Part shown: positions 18,986-26,960 of the stretch, in pieces | Position numbering within the stretch: position 1 is the stretch's first letter | Layout: every line of letters starts with the position of its first letter | Notes under the pieces: model-generated | Seen by the model: the letters and a program-made list of their open reading frames with translations, nothing else | Database searches by the model: none | Told to the model about the DNA's origin: nothing | DNA from: Flavimobilis soli | GTDB taxonomy: Bacteria > Actinomycetota > Actinomycetes > Actinomycetales > Cellulomonadaceae | Length of the DNA stretch: 64,000 nucleotides | Assembly: GCF_002564025.1 (NCBI RefSeq) | Contig: NZ_PDJH01000001.1 | Location: 806,001 to 870,000 of the forward strand | Direction: 5' to 3' | Made by a program: the position numbers and the translations under genes

Positions 18986-19897
18986 TCAGGCGAGGCGCGC
19001 GAGCACGGCGTCCGCCAGGCGGCCCGCCGCGTCCTTCTCGAACGCGAGGAACAACGACGGCTCGGTGAGCTCGAGCTCGATGATGAGCGGCTCGCCCTCC
19101 GGGCCAGGCACGACGTCGACACGCGCGTACAGCAGCTCGGTGCCGGGGGCCTCCTTCGCGAGGACCTCCGTCGCGTACGCGATCGCACGGTCACCGACGG
19201 CGCGCTCCTCCGGCGTCGTCGGACGCGTGCTCATCTCCTCCTGCTTGTACAGCCCAGCCATGCCGCGGTACGGCCCCTGGAGCATCGCGCCCTTGCGTAC
19301 CGAGTGCGAGAACTCGCCGTCGATGTAGACGAGCGCGGTCTCACCCTGCGTGTCGACCTCCATGAGGTAGCGCTGGATCATCACGTGACGCCCCTCCTTC
19401 ATGAGGGACACGGCGTGCGAGATCGCGAGGCCGCGCGAGTGCGCCTCGCCTGCCTCGTAGCGGCCCGTGTCACGCGAACCGCGCGAGACCGTCGGCTTGA
19501 TGACGAAGTCGCCCGAGGCCGGCATGCGCGTGTGCACGGCACGGGAGGACAGCTTGCGGGCCGGGTCGAGCCAGATCGTGGGGATGACCGGGAGGCCCGC
19601 CTCCTCGAGGTCGCGCAGGTAGGCCTTGTCGGTGTTCCACTCGACGAGCCCGGCCGGGTTGAGGATGCGCGGCACGCTGCGCGCCCACGCGACGAACTCG
19701 TCGCGCCGCGACGAGTAGTCCCACGTGGACCGCACGACGACGAGGTCGAACGACGACCAGTCGATCTCCGGGTCGTCCCAGACGGCGGCGACGGCGTCAG
19801 CGCCTCGCTCGCGCAGCGCGCGGAGCAGGAGCTGGTCGTCCTCGGCCAGGTCCGGGTGGAAGTTGCAGGTCGCCAGTGCGATGCGTGCGTTGCTCAC
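18986..19897 (-). CDS. ATP-grasp domain protein (RimK/DcsG-like)
   Basis: 303 residues. The order is that of an ATP-grasp ligase: an N-terminal domain (RIALATCNFHPDLAEDDQLLLRAL, then VVVRSTWDYSS), a nucleotide-binding Lys in GDFVIKPTVSRGSRDTGRYE, VMIQRYLMEVDTQGETALVYIDGEFSHSVRK, and the metal-binding end ARVDVVPGPEGEPLIIELELTEPSLF. The STWDY and ELELTEP text resembles DcsG-type ligases. The reaction joins a carboxylate to an amine or thiol with ATP, but the substrate cannot be told. It stands alone between trmB and the TrpB-like gene. Confidence 0.8.
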   Translation of the reverse strand: MSNARIALATCNFHPDLAEDDQLLLRALRERGADAVAAVWDDPEIDWSSFDLVVVRSTWDYSSRRDEFVAWARSVPRILNPAGLVEWNTDKAYLRDLEEAGLPVIPTIWLDPARKLSSRAVHTRMPASGDFVIKPTVSRGSRDTGRYEAGEAHSRGLAISHAVSLMKEGRHVMIQRYLMEVDTQGETALVYIDGEFSHSVRKGAMLQGPYRGMAGLYKQEEMSTRPTTPEERAVGDRAIAYATEVLAKEAPGTELLYARVDVVPGPEGEPLIIELELTEPSLFLAFEKDAAGRLADAVLARLA

Positions 19898-19936
19898 GGA
19901 CCTGATCCTATCCGCAGGCAGCGGCCCGAGCCTGGC

Positions 19937-20722
19937 TCAGGAGCGGTCGTCACGGCGCCGGAACGCGAGGTCGGTGACCTCGCGGCCGGCGCGCAGGCCC
20001 TTCGCCTCGAACGATGTCAGCACGCGGCCGGCGAACCGCTCGACGGTGCCGTCGGAGCCGGGCTCGAGCGGCTCGAAGTCAGGGCTCGCGCCGATGACCT
20101 CGATCATCTCCTCCGCGTACGGCCGCCAGTCTGTCGCGAGGCGCCACACGCCGCCCGGGCGCAGCACGCGGGCGACGAGCTCCGCGAACGACGGCGTCAC
20201 GAGCCGGCGCTTGTGGTGGCGCGCCTTGGGCCACGGGTCGGGGAAGAACACCCACACCTCGTCGGCGCTGCCCGAGGGCAGCGTCGTCGCGAAAACCTCG
20301 GGTGCGTTCGCCTGCATCAGCCGCAGGTTGGTGACGTCCTCGCGCTCAGCGCGCAGGATCGTCTGGGCGATGCCCGGCAGGTAGACCTCGAGCGCGAGGT
20401 GGTCGACGTCGCGGTGCGCGGCCGCGGCCGCGGCGACGCACTCCCCCATGCCTGTGCCGACCTCGACGACGAGCGGTGCCGTCCGTCCGAACGTCGCGGC
20501 GAGGTCGAGCTCGAAGCCCGGGTCGACGGACGTGCGCGCGATCGCACGGGGGACGTCGATGATCAGCCGCCCGCCGGAACGCTCGAGAGCCTTGGCCTGA
20601 CCGGTCGAGAGCCGGCCGCTGCGCCGGATGAAGGAGACGGGCTCCTTGCGGAACGTGCCGTGGCCGGGTTCCTGGGCGTCAGGGACGGACGTGGTCTGGG
20701 GGTCTGCGGGGGTCGCGCTCAT
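19937..20722 (-). CDS. trmB: tRNA (guanine-N7)-methyltransferase
   Basis: 261 residues. TrmB makes m7G46 in tRNA using S-adenosylmethionine. The N-terminal SFIRRSGRLSTGQAKALE, the SAM motif VVEVGTGMGECV, the central DEVWVFFPDPWPKARHHKRRL and the C-terminal WRLATDWRPYAEEMIEV are all diagnostic. About 40 N-terminal residues are poorly conserved, so the start could lie slightly downstream. It begins 27 bases from the pntB terminator and is transcribed in the same direction as pntAB. Confidence 0.95.
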   Translation of the reverse strand: MSATPADPQTTSVPDAQEPGHGTFRKEPVSFIRRSGRLSTGQAKALERSGGRLIIDVPRAIARTSVDPGFELDLAATFGRTAPLVVEVGTGMGECVAAAAAAHRDVDHLALEVYLPGIAQTILRAEREDVTNLRLMQANAPEVFATTLPSGSADEVWVFFPDPWPKARHHKRRLVTPSFAELVARVLRPGGVWRLATDWRPYAEEMIEVIGASPDFEPLEPGSDGTVERFAGRVLTSFEAKGLRAGREVTDLAFRRRDDRS

Positions 20723-20749
20723 GATGTCCTCACCCTAGGTGACACGCGA

Positions 20750-20787
20750 ACGGGCGGAGAACCACCAGGTGGTGGCTCCCCGCCCGT
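20750..20787 (-). terminator. Hairpin terminator after pntAB
   Basis: Arms ACGGGCGG and CCGCCCGT enclose an inner ACCACC-aggt-GGTGG hairpin between the pntB stop (20798) and the trmB start. Confidence 0.65.
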
Positions 20788-20797
20788 CCGAGGGGAG

Positions 20798-22186
20798 TCA
20801 GAGCGCCTTGACGATGTCCTCGACGCGCTCCTTGGCGTCGCCGAAGAGCATGGAGGTGTTCTCCTTGAAGAACAGCGGGTTCTGCACGCCTGCGTAGCCG
20901 ACGGCCATCGAGCGCTTGAACACGACGACCTCCTTGGCGTTCCACACCTGGAGGACGGGCATGCCGGCGATCGGCGAGCCAGGGTCGTCCTCGGCAGCCG
21001 GGTTGACCGTGTCGTTCGCGCCGATGACGAGCACGACGTCGGTCGACGGCAGCTTCTCGTTGACCTCCTCGAGCTCCTCGACGATGTCGTACGGCACCTT
21101 GGCCTCGGCGAGGAGGACGTTCATGTGGCCCGGCAGACGGCCTGCGACGGGGTGGACGCCGAAGCGCACGTCGACTCCCGCGGCGCGCAGCCGGGTCGTC
21201 AGCTCGGCGACCGGGTACTGCGCCTTCGCGACGGCCATGCCGTAGCCGGGCGTGATGACGACGGACGAGGCCTCCTTGAGGAGCTGCGCGACGTCGGCGG
21301 CGGTCGTCTCGCGGTACTCGCCCTCGACAGCCGCGGCCGCGGGGCCGCCCTCGGTCGCGCCGAAGCCGCCGAGGATGACGGAGACGAAGGACCGGTTCAT
21401 GGCCTTGCACATGATGTACGAGAGGATCGCACCGGAGGACCCGACGAGCGCGCCGGTGATGATGAGCAGGTCGTTCGAGAGCATGAAGCCTGCGGCGGCC
21501 GCGGCCCAACCGGAATACGAGTTGAGCATCGACACGACGACGGGCATGTCGCCGCCGCCGATCGCGACGACGAGGTGCCAGCCGACCGCGAGCGCGATGA
21601 CGGTCATGATCGCGAGCGGCCAGATCGACGGCGCTGCGAGGAACCAGCCCATGAGGCCGAAGGACACGAGCACCGCGACGAGGTTGAGCAGGTTGCGGCC
21701 CGGCAGCGTGAGCGGCGAGGACTTGAGGCGTGCCGAGAGCTTGCCGAACGCGACGAGCGAGCCCGTGAGGGTGATCGCACCGATGAAGACCCCGAGGAAC
21801 ACCTCGACGAGGTGCACGGCACCACCGTGGGTGTCGGTGAGGTAGGAGTTGAAGCCGACGAGCACCGCGGCGAGGCCGACGAAGCTGTGCAGGAGCGCGA
21901 TCATCTCCGGCATCTGCGTCATCTCGACACGGCGGGCCTGCCACGTGCCGACGATCGCGCCGATGCCGAGCGCGAGCGCGATGAGTCCAGCCGTCACGCC
22001 GACGTTGCGCTCGGACTCGATGAGTGCGAGGACGACGGTCGCGGCGAGCGCGAGGCCCATGCCGACCTTGCCAGCGAGGTTGCCGCCCCGTGCGGTCTCC
22101 TGCTTCGCGAGCCCCGCGAGCGAGAGGACGAACAGGATGCCGGCGACGAGGTAGACGCCGTAGACGAGCTGGGTGAGGGTGTCCAT
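20798..22186 (-). CDS. pntB: NAD(P) transhydrogenase subunit beta
   Basis: 462 residues. PntB forms half of the proton-pumping transhydrogenase, which uses the proton gradient to reduce NADP+ with NADH. About eight to nine hydrophobic segments span residues 5-270. The NADP-binding domain III follows with [65 protein letters not shown] and [19 protein letters not shown]. It starts 3 bases after the pntA stop. Confidence 0.96.
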   Translation of the reverse strand: MDTLTQLVYGVYLVAGILFVLSLAGLAKQETARGGNLAGKVGMGLALAATVVLALIESERNVGVTAGLIALALGIGAIVGTWQARRVEMTQMPEMIALLHSFVGLAAVLVGFNSYLTDTHGGAVHLVEVFLGVFIGAITLTGSLVAFGKLSARLKSSPLTLPGRNLLNLVAVLVSFGLMGWFLAAPSIWPLAIMTVIALAVGWHLVVAIGGGDMPVVVSMLNSYSGWAAAAAGFMLSNDLLIITGALVGSSGAILSYIMCKAMNRSFVSVILGGFGATEGGPAAAAVEGEYRETTAADVAQLLKEASSVVITPGYGMAVAKAQYPVAELTTRLRAAGVDVRFGVHPVAGRLPGHMNVLLAEAKVPYDIVEELEEVNEKLPSTDVVLVIGANDTVNPAAEDDPGSPIAGMPVLQVWNAKEVVVFKRSMAVGYAGVQNPLFFKENTSMLFGDAKERVEDIVKAL

Positions 22187-22189
22187 GGC

Positions 22190-23731
22190 TCAGGCCTCCT
22201 TCCGGAACATGGCGAGCATGCGGCTCGCGACGGAGAACCCGCCGAAGATGTTGATCGACGCGAACGTCGCCGCGACGACGGCGAGGACGGTCACGACGGT
22301 GTCGGTCGACCCGATCTGCAGGAGCGAGCCGACGAGGATGATGCCGCTGATCGCGTTGGTCTGGGCCATGAGCGGCGTGTGCAGCGAGTGCGTCACGCCG
22401 GTGACAACGTAGAAGCCGACGACGACGGCGAGCGCGAAGACCGTGAGGTGCGACGCGAACGAGGCGGTCGAGAACGCGACGGCCGCGACGACGAGGAGCG
22501 CGGTGAGCGCGCCAGCGACGAGGACGCCGGTGCCCTTCCGAGCCTTCTGCTCGACCGCGGGGGCGGGCTCGGCAGGTGCGGGCGCAGAGGCCGGCGCCGG
22601 GGGCGCGACGGAGACCTGGACGGGCGGGGGCGGCCAGAGCAGCTCGCCCGCGCGCGTCACGGTGATACCGCGCTGGACGACATCGTCGAGGTCGAGGACG
22701 ACCTGGCCGTCCTTGCCCGGCGTGAGCAGCTTCATGAGGTTGACGATGTTCGTGCCGTAGAGCTGCGACGTGTGCTTCGGCATGCGTCCGGGCAGGTCCG
22801 TGTAGCCGATGATCGTCACGCCGTTCTCCGTGACGATCTTCTCGCCCGGGACGGTCAGCTCGCAGTTGCCGCCGCCCGAGGCGGCGAGGTCGACGATCAC
22901 GGAGCCGGGGCGCATGGCAGCGACCATCTCGGCGGTGATCGTGATCGGCGCCTTGCCGCGGATGAGTGCGGTCGTCACGACGACGTCGGCCGCCGCGCTC
23001 TCTGCGGCGTAGACACGCTGGGTTGCGGCCTCCTGCTCGTCGCTCAGCTCGCTCGCGTACCCGTCGGCGCTCTCCTGCGCGGCGGCGTCGACGCGCACGT
23101 ACGTCGCGCCCATCGACTCGATCTGCTCGGCGACGTCGGAGCGGACGTCGTACGCGCGCACCGTCGCGCCGAGGCTGCCGGCCGCGCCGAGCGCGGCGAG
23201 ACCCGCGACGCCCGCGCCGATGACGAACACGCGGGCGGGCGGCGTCGAGCCTGCTGCGGTGACCTGGCCGCCGAACATCCCGGCGTACGCCTCGGCCGCC
23301 TCGATGATGCCGCGGTAGCCGGAGACGTTGGACATGGTCGACAGGACGTCGAGCGCCTGCGCGCGGGAGATGCGCGGGACGGAGTTGAGGTTGAGGGCGA
23401 TGACGCCTGCGGCGCGCATCGCCTCGACGAGCGCGGGGTCGTCGTCCGGGGACATGCGGGCGACGATCGTCGCGTCCGCGTGCATGCGGGCGACCTCGGA
23501 GACGGTCGGGGCGTCGACCTTGACGACGACGTCGCAGCCCCACACCGCGTCCGTGTCGCCGATCGTCGCGCCCGCCGCGACGTAACCGTCGTCGGGGATC
23601 GAGGCGTCCGCGCCTGCACCCGTCTCGACGACGACGTCGTAGCCCAGCGCGACCAGCTTCTCGACCGTCTGCGGGGTGGCTGCGACGAGCCGCTGCCCCG
23701 GGTCAGACTCTCTCGGTACTCCGATGTGCAC
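22190..23731 (-). CDS. pntA: NAD(P) transhydrogenase subunit alpha (alpha1-alpha2 fused)
   Basis: 513 residues from the GTG at 23731, which starts [15 protein letters not shown] after a CAGGAG site. Domain I is AlaDH-like, with [20 protein letters not shown] and the NAD-binding [21 protein letters not shown] Pro/Ala-rich linker (near residues 385-415) leads to four hydrophobic segments of domain II ending [14 protein letters not shown]. The alpha subunit is therefore a single chain as in E. coli, not split into PntAA and PntAB as in many bacteria. Confidence 0.95.
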   Translation of the reverse strand: MHIGVPRESDPGQRLVAATPQTVEKLVALGYDVVVETGAGADASIPDDGYVAAGATIGDTDAVWGCDVVVKVDAPTVSEVARMHADATIVARMSPDDDPALVEAMRAAGVIALNLNSVPRISRAQALDVLSTMSNVSGYRGIIEAAEAYAGMFGGQVTAAGSTPPARVFVIGAGVAGLAALGAAGSLGATVRAYDVRSDVAEQIESMGATYVRVDAAAQESADGYASELSDEQEAATQRVYAAESAAADVVVTTALIRGKAPITITAEMVAAMRPGSVIVDLAASGGGNCELTVPGEKIVTENGVTIIGYTDLPGRMPKHTSQLYGTNIVNLMKLLTPGKDGQVVLDLDDVVQRGITVTRAGELLWPPPPVQVSVAPPAPASAPAPAEPAPAVEQKARKGTGVLVAGALTALLVVAAVAFSTASFASHLTVFALAVVVGFYVVTGVTHSLHTPLMAQTNAISGIILVGSLLQIGSTDTVVTVLAVVAATFASINIFGGFSVASRMLAMFRKEA

Positions 23732-23902
23732 GTGGTGCTCCTGCAGTTCGGGCCCCACGGGACGTCCCGGCGGGACGCCCCGCCACAGGACGAGCTTCTG
23801 AGACAATCAGTATCAGTCTGCAAACCGGTCCAGATGGGACCTCAGGCCCCGCATCGTCGCTGAAGGCGGGCTCCGACCCCGGACTGCATCGGCCGGAAAC
23901 GA

Positions 23903-23930
23903 CGAACGGCACCCCGTGGGGTGCCGTTCG
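23903..23930 (-). terminator. Hairpin terminator after tRNA-Lys
   Basis: Perfect 13-base arms, CGAACGGCACCCC and its complement, surround GT. It begins 6 bases beyond the 3' end of tRNA-Lys on the minus strand. Confidence 0.75.
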
Positions 23931-23935
23931 GTCTG

Positions 23936-24008
<73 letters not shown>

Positions 24009-24129
24009 CCGCTCGCGGACGAGCCGCTCGCGTTCTTGCTGCCGATCGCTCGGCAACGAGAAGAAACACTACACCGGATCTGCGTAGAGACGAAATCGGC
24101 GGGATTCCGCGGCTGAGCAGGGTCCGAGG

Positions 24130-24441
24130 TCAGGACTCCTCGGCGAGGAGGCGCTCGGAGTCCGGCCCGAACGGGCTGACGAGATCCGCGAGGAGCGCGA
24201 GCGGGACGCGGTCGAGCACGAGCTTGGCCGGGTCCATGAGGCTCAGCAGCTCTTCGTCCGAGAGGACCGGCACCTGCGGCTCGGGATCGGCGTCCTCGAC
24301 AGCGCGGACGACGACCGCACGGTCGTCGAACTCGATCCCGTCGCGCTCGATCCACCCGTGGACGGGCGCGGCGTCACGACTGGGGCGTGGCTCGTGAGGA
24401 GCGGTGCGGGCGAGCGCACCGTTCTGTGGTTCTGCGTTCAT
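24130..24441 (-). CDS. Hypothetical acidic protein
   Basis: About 103 residues, soluble and acidic. It opens MNAEPQNGALART, has WIERDGIEFDDRAVVVRAVED and ends with a helical-looking stretch VLSDEELLSLMDPAKLVLDR and LLADLVSPFGPDSERL. ATG at 24441 is preferred because GGGGGGAG lies 6 bases upstream; an ATG two codons earlier (24447) would overlap it. I do not recognise a family. It is divergent from the peroxiredoxin gene and downstream of nothing on its strand, so it has its own promoter. Confidence 0.65.
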   Translation of the reverse strand: MNAEPQNGALARTAPHEPRPSRDAAPVHGWIERDGIEFDDRAVVVRAVEDADPEPQVPVLSDEELLSLMDPAKLVLDRVPLALLADLVSPFGPDSERLLAEES

Positions 24442-24647
24442 GCTCATCTCCCCCCGGAGATGGACGACATCGACGAGACCATCGCAGCATCGGACACCGC
24501 ACAGCACAACAGGAACAAAGGTGAAGATCCGGGTGAGACCTCGCGAGCACCGGGCCAAGGCGCAGGTCACACGCCCTGGATGCCCGTCCGCAGGGTCCCG
24601 CCGCATAGGCTGTGGCCACCCCGTCACGCGCCGCACAGGAGGAACAC

Positions 24648-25115
24648 ATGCCCCGTCTCGCCCCAGGCGACATCGCCCCCGAGCTCACGCTCCCGGCCGC
24701 GGACGGGTCGACGTTCAACCTCTCCGACCTCCGTGGGCGTGACGTCGTCGTGTACTTCTACCCGGCGGCCGCGACCCCGGCGTGCACGCAGCAGGCGTGC
24801 GACTTCCGCGACTCCCTCGCGAGCCTGCAGGCCGCCGGCTACGAGGTCGTCGGGGTCTCCCCCGACCCGGTCGAGAAGCTCGCGGCCTTCGTCGCCGACG
24901 AGACCCTGACGTTCCCGCTCCTCTCCGACCCCGAGCGCACGACGCTCGAGGCGTGGGGCGCGTGGGGCGAGAAGAACCTCTACGGGAAGATCGTCACCGG
25001 CGTCATCCGCTCGACCGTCGTCGTCGCGGCCGACGGGCGCGTGCGCCTCGCCCAGTACAACGTCAAGGCCACCGGCCACGTGGCCAAGCTCCGTCGCGAC
25101 CTCAAGATCGCCTGA
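24648..25115 (+). CDS. bcp: Thioredoxin-dependent peroxiredoxin, BCP/PrxQ type
   Basis: 155 residues. It reduces H2O2 and organic peroxides using thioredoxin. The PrxQ hallmark is the peroxidatic Cys in YFYPAAATPACTQQACDFRD with the resolving Cys five residues later; VVGVSPDPVEKLAAFV and ERTTLEAWGAWGEKNLYGK follow as expected. ATG at 24648 sits after AGGAGGAACAC. The thioredoxin gene about 550 bases downstream on the other strand is a plausible electron donor. Confidence 0.93.
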   Translation: MPRLAPGDIAPELTLPAADGSTFNLSDLRGRDVVVYFYPAAATPACTQQACDFRDSLASLQAAGYEVVGVSPDPVEKLAAFVADETLTFPLLSDPERTTLEAWGAWGEKNLYGKIVTGVIRSTVVVAADGRVRLAQYNVKATGHVAKLRRDLKIA

Positions 25116-25154
25116 GCGCCCGCGTACGATGGAGCGCGTCCGCAAGGTCGACGC

Positions 25155-25236
25155 GCGCGAGTGGCGGAACTGGTAGACGCGCAGGATTTAGGTTCCTGTG
25201 TCTGAGGACGTGTGGGTTCGAGTCCCATCTCGCGTA
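25155..25236 (+). tRNA. tRNA-Leu (anticodon TAG)
   Basis: An 82-base class II tRNA. The acceptor arms are GCGCGAG and CTCGCGT with discriminator A, the anticodon stem CAGGA/TCCTG has loop TTTAGGT giving TAG, a variable arm of about 10 bases follows, and the T arm contains GGGTTCGAGTCCC. CCA is not encoded. Confidence 0.94.
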
Positions 25237-25240
25237 CAGC

Positions 25241-25277
25241 ACGAAGCCCCGGCCGGGTGACCCGGCCGGGGCTTCGT
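25241..25277. terminator. Bidirectional hairpin terminator between tRNA-Leu and trxA
   Basis: Perfectly complementary 17-base arms (25241-25257 and 25261-25277) with a TGA loop lie between two convergent transcripts, so the hairpin can end both. Confidence 0.75.
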
Positions 25278-25293
25278 CGTCGTGAGCCTCGCG

Positions 25294-25665
25294 TCAGGAG
25301 GCGGGAGCGTCCTGCTCCGCGATCTGCTTGCGGACGTCGTCCATGTCGAGCGCCTTCACGGCGTCGACGACCTGCGCGAGCTGCGAGGCCTGGAGCGCGC
25401 CGGGCTGGTTGAAGACCAGGATGCCCTCGCGGAACGCCATGAGGGTCGGGATCGACGTGATGCCAGCTGCAGCCGCGAGGCCCTGCTCGGCCTCGGTGTC
25501 GATCTTGCCGTGCACGATCTCCGGGTTGGCGTCCGACGACGCCTCGAACACCGGGCCGAACTGGCGGCACGGTCCGCACCAGGACGCCCAGAAGTCGAGC
25601 AGCACGATGTCGTTCGACTTGATGGTCTCTTCGAACGTCGCCTCGGTCAGGGCCGTGGTGGGCAT
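25294..25665 (-). CDS. trxA: Thioredoxin
   Basis: 123 residues. A classical thioredoxin: VLLDFWASWCGPCRQFGPVFE with the WCGPC active site, ITSIPTLMAFREG with the cis-Pro, then a helical tail of about 20 residues longer than E. coli TrxA ending QIAEQDAPAS. It reduces disulfides in ribonucleotide reductase, peroxiredoxins and other targets. ATG at 25665 follows AAGGAGACACC. It diverges from the NUDIX-like gene. Confidence 0.95.
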   Translation of the reverse strand: MPTTALTEATFEETIKSNDIVLLDFWASWCGPCRQFGPVFEASSDANPEIVHGKIDTEAEQGLAAAAGITSIPTLMAFREGILVFNQPGALQASQLAQVVDAVKALDMDDVRKQIAEQDAPAS

Positions 25666-25785
25666 GGTGTCTCCTTGTCCTTCTTCTTCTGCTTCCAGTG
25701 GAACAACCATCTCAGGCGCAAGGTATTCCCGCCGCGCCCGGTCCGGCGTTCGGCGATCCGGGCCTCGGGAGGATAGAACTGTCGG

Positions 25786-26340
25786 GTGACCGAGACTGCC
25801 GACTTCCCGTCCGAGAACCCGCGCCCGTCGGGATGGCTCAGCCGTGCCGAGATCAACCGCATCCGCGCGCAGGTCCCGATCGTCTACGTCGACGCGGTCC
25901 CCGTGCGGGTCGACGAGTCGGGCGACGTCGTCGCTGTCGGGCTGCTGCTGCGTGTGACGCCGGAGGGCGTCATGACGCGGGCCCTCGTCTCCGGGCGCGT
26001 GCTGTTCCACGAGCGCGTCCGCGACGCGCTGCTGCGGCACATCGAGAAGGACCTCGGCCCGGTCGCGCTCCCCCAGATCCCGGCGTCGCCCCAGCCGTTC
26101 ACGGTCGCCGAGTACTTCCCCACCCCGGGCGTCACGCCGTACTACGACGCGCGCCAGCACGCGATCTCCATGGCGTACGTCGTCCCCGTGCACGGCGACT
26201 GCACGCCGCAGCAGGACGCGATCGACCTCGCGTGGATCACGCCCGAGGAGGCCGTCAGCGAGGCCGTCCAGGTCGAGATGCACGGCGGCAGCGGCTTCCT
26301 GCTGCGCCAGGCGATGGCACACGTCGGCCGCGCCGTCTGA
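25786..26340 (+). CDS. DUF4916 NUDIX-like hydrolase
   Basis: 184 residues. It opens with WLSRAEINRIRAQVPIVYVDAVPVRVDESGDVVAVGLLLRV, typical of DUF4916, a NUDIX-fold family of actinobacteria. The NUDIX box (GX5EX7REUXEEXGU) is not recognisable; in its place is RVLFHERVRDALLRHIEKDLG, so catalysis is uncertain. LAWITPEEAVSEAVQVEMHGGSGFLLRQAMAHVG closes the domain. The stop lies only 10 bases from the convergent stop of the putative immunity gene. Confidence 0.8.
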   Translation: MTETADFPSENPRPSGWLSRAEINRIRAQVPIVYVDAVPVRVDESGDVVAVGLLLRVTPEGVMTRALVSGRVLFHERVRDALLRHIEKDLGPVALPQIPASPQPFTVAEYFPTPGVTPYYDARQHAISMAYVVPVHGDCTPQQDAIDLAWITPEEAVSEAVQVEMHGGSGFLLRQAMAHVGRAV

Positions 26341-26350
26341 GCTCTCGCAG

Positions 26351-26959
26351 CTAGGCGAGCGGGGCCGGGGTCAGGCGCGCGCCCGTCACCTTCGCGTCAC
26401 GAAGATCCCGGGCGATCGCCTCCGAGACGATGTAGAGCCAGCCGAAGACGAAGCTGGGAACGGTGACAACCACGCCGTCCGAACGAGTCATCTGCTGTGC
26501 CGGTCGAGAATCTGCGGTGATGTTGCGGCCAGCCAGAGCTTCACGCGAATACACCTTCAACGTGGGGTTGTCCGGACCGACCCATGTCGTCGCTTCACGG
26601 TGCAAGACGTCGTGATGCTCGACCAAGTGCGGGAACCAGTACGGGTCGTCCCCTCCATCCACCCTACCGATGCGAGTTTGCACCCATTGCACTGCATCAC
26701 GGTCCGTGATGTGTCTGGCAACTATCTCCTTCGCCCGTACGCTCAACAAGAGGAGGCTGTCGAGAGCTACAACATCGATCGGCTGGGAAAGGGGACCAGA
26801 CCACCTCCACGAGAGCGCCGGCACGGGGTCGATCCACCCCTCTTGATCGAGGGGACGCATGTCGTCGCTGTTGTGCCCATCCCGGTCCGCTCCGGGCCCA
26901 AAATCGCCCGAGAGCTCCCAGAAACTAGCACCGCCATCCGGCTCACACTGCGCGCTCAT
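26351..26959 (-). CDS. Putative immunity protein (Imm11/DUF1629-like)
   Basis: About 202 residues, soluble, no signal peptide. It has mixed alpha/beta text: FWELSGDFGPGADRDGHNSD, a central LLLLSVRAKEIVARHI, HLVEHHDVLHREATTWVG, and a C-terminus VPSFVFGWLYIVSEAIARDL followed by RDAKVTGARLTPAPL. The final FVSE-plus-helix-plus-TG-x-x-x-x-P arrangement resembles the end of Imm11 (DUF1629) immunity proteins. ATG at 26959 lies one base after the TAA of the nuclease gene, with a perfect GGAGG inside the end of that gene, so the two are translationally coupled. Base composition is less GC-rich than in neighbours. The role is inferred mainly from context. Confidence 0.6.
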   Translation of the reverse strand: MSAQCEPDGGASFWELSGDFGPGADRDGHNSDDMRPLDQEGWIDPVPALSWRWSGPLSQPIDVVALDSLLLLSVRAKEIVARHITDRDAVQWVQTRIGRVDGGDDPYWFPHLVEHHDVLHREATTWVGPDNPTLKVYSREALAGRNITADSRPAQQMTRSDGVVVTVPSFVFGWLYIVSEAIARDLRDAKVTGARLTPAPLA

Positions 26960-26960
26960 G

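Noticed and set aside
19304..23863. Very long open frame (over 1500 codons) on the plus strand opposite the ATP-grasp, trmB and pntAB genes
   Set aside because: It is antisense to four clear conserved genes. In DNA this GC-rich the opposite strand rarely has stops. Its translation is low-complexity Arg/Asp/Val text with no family features.
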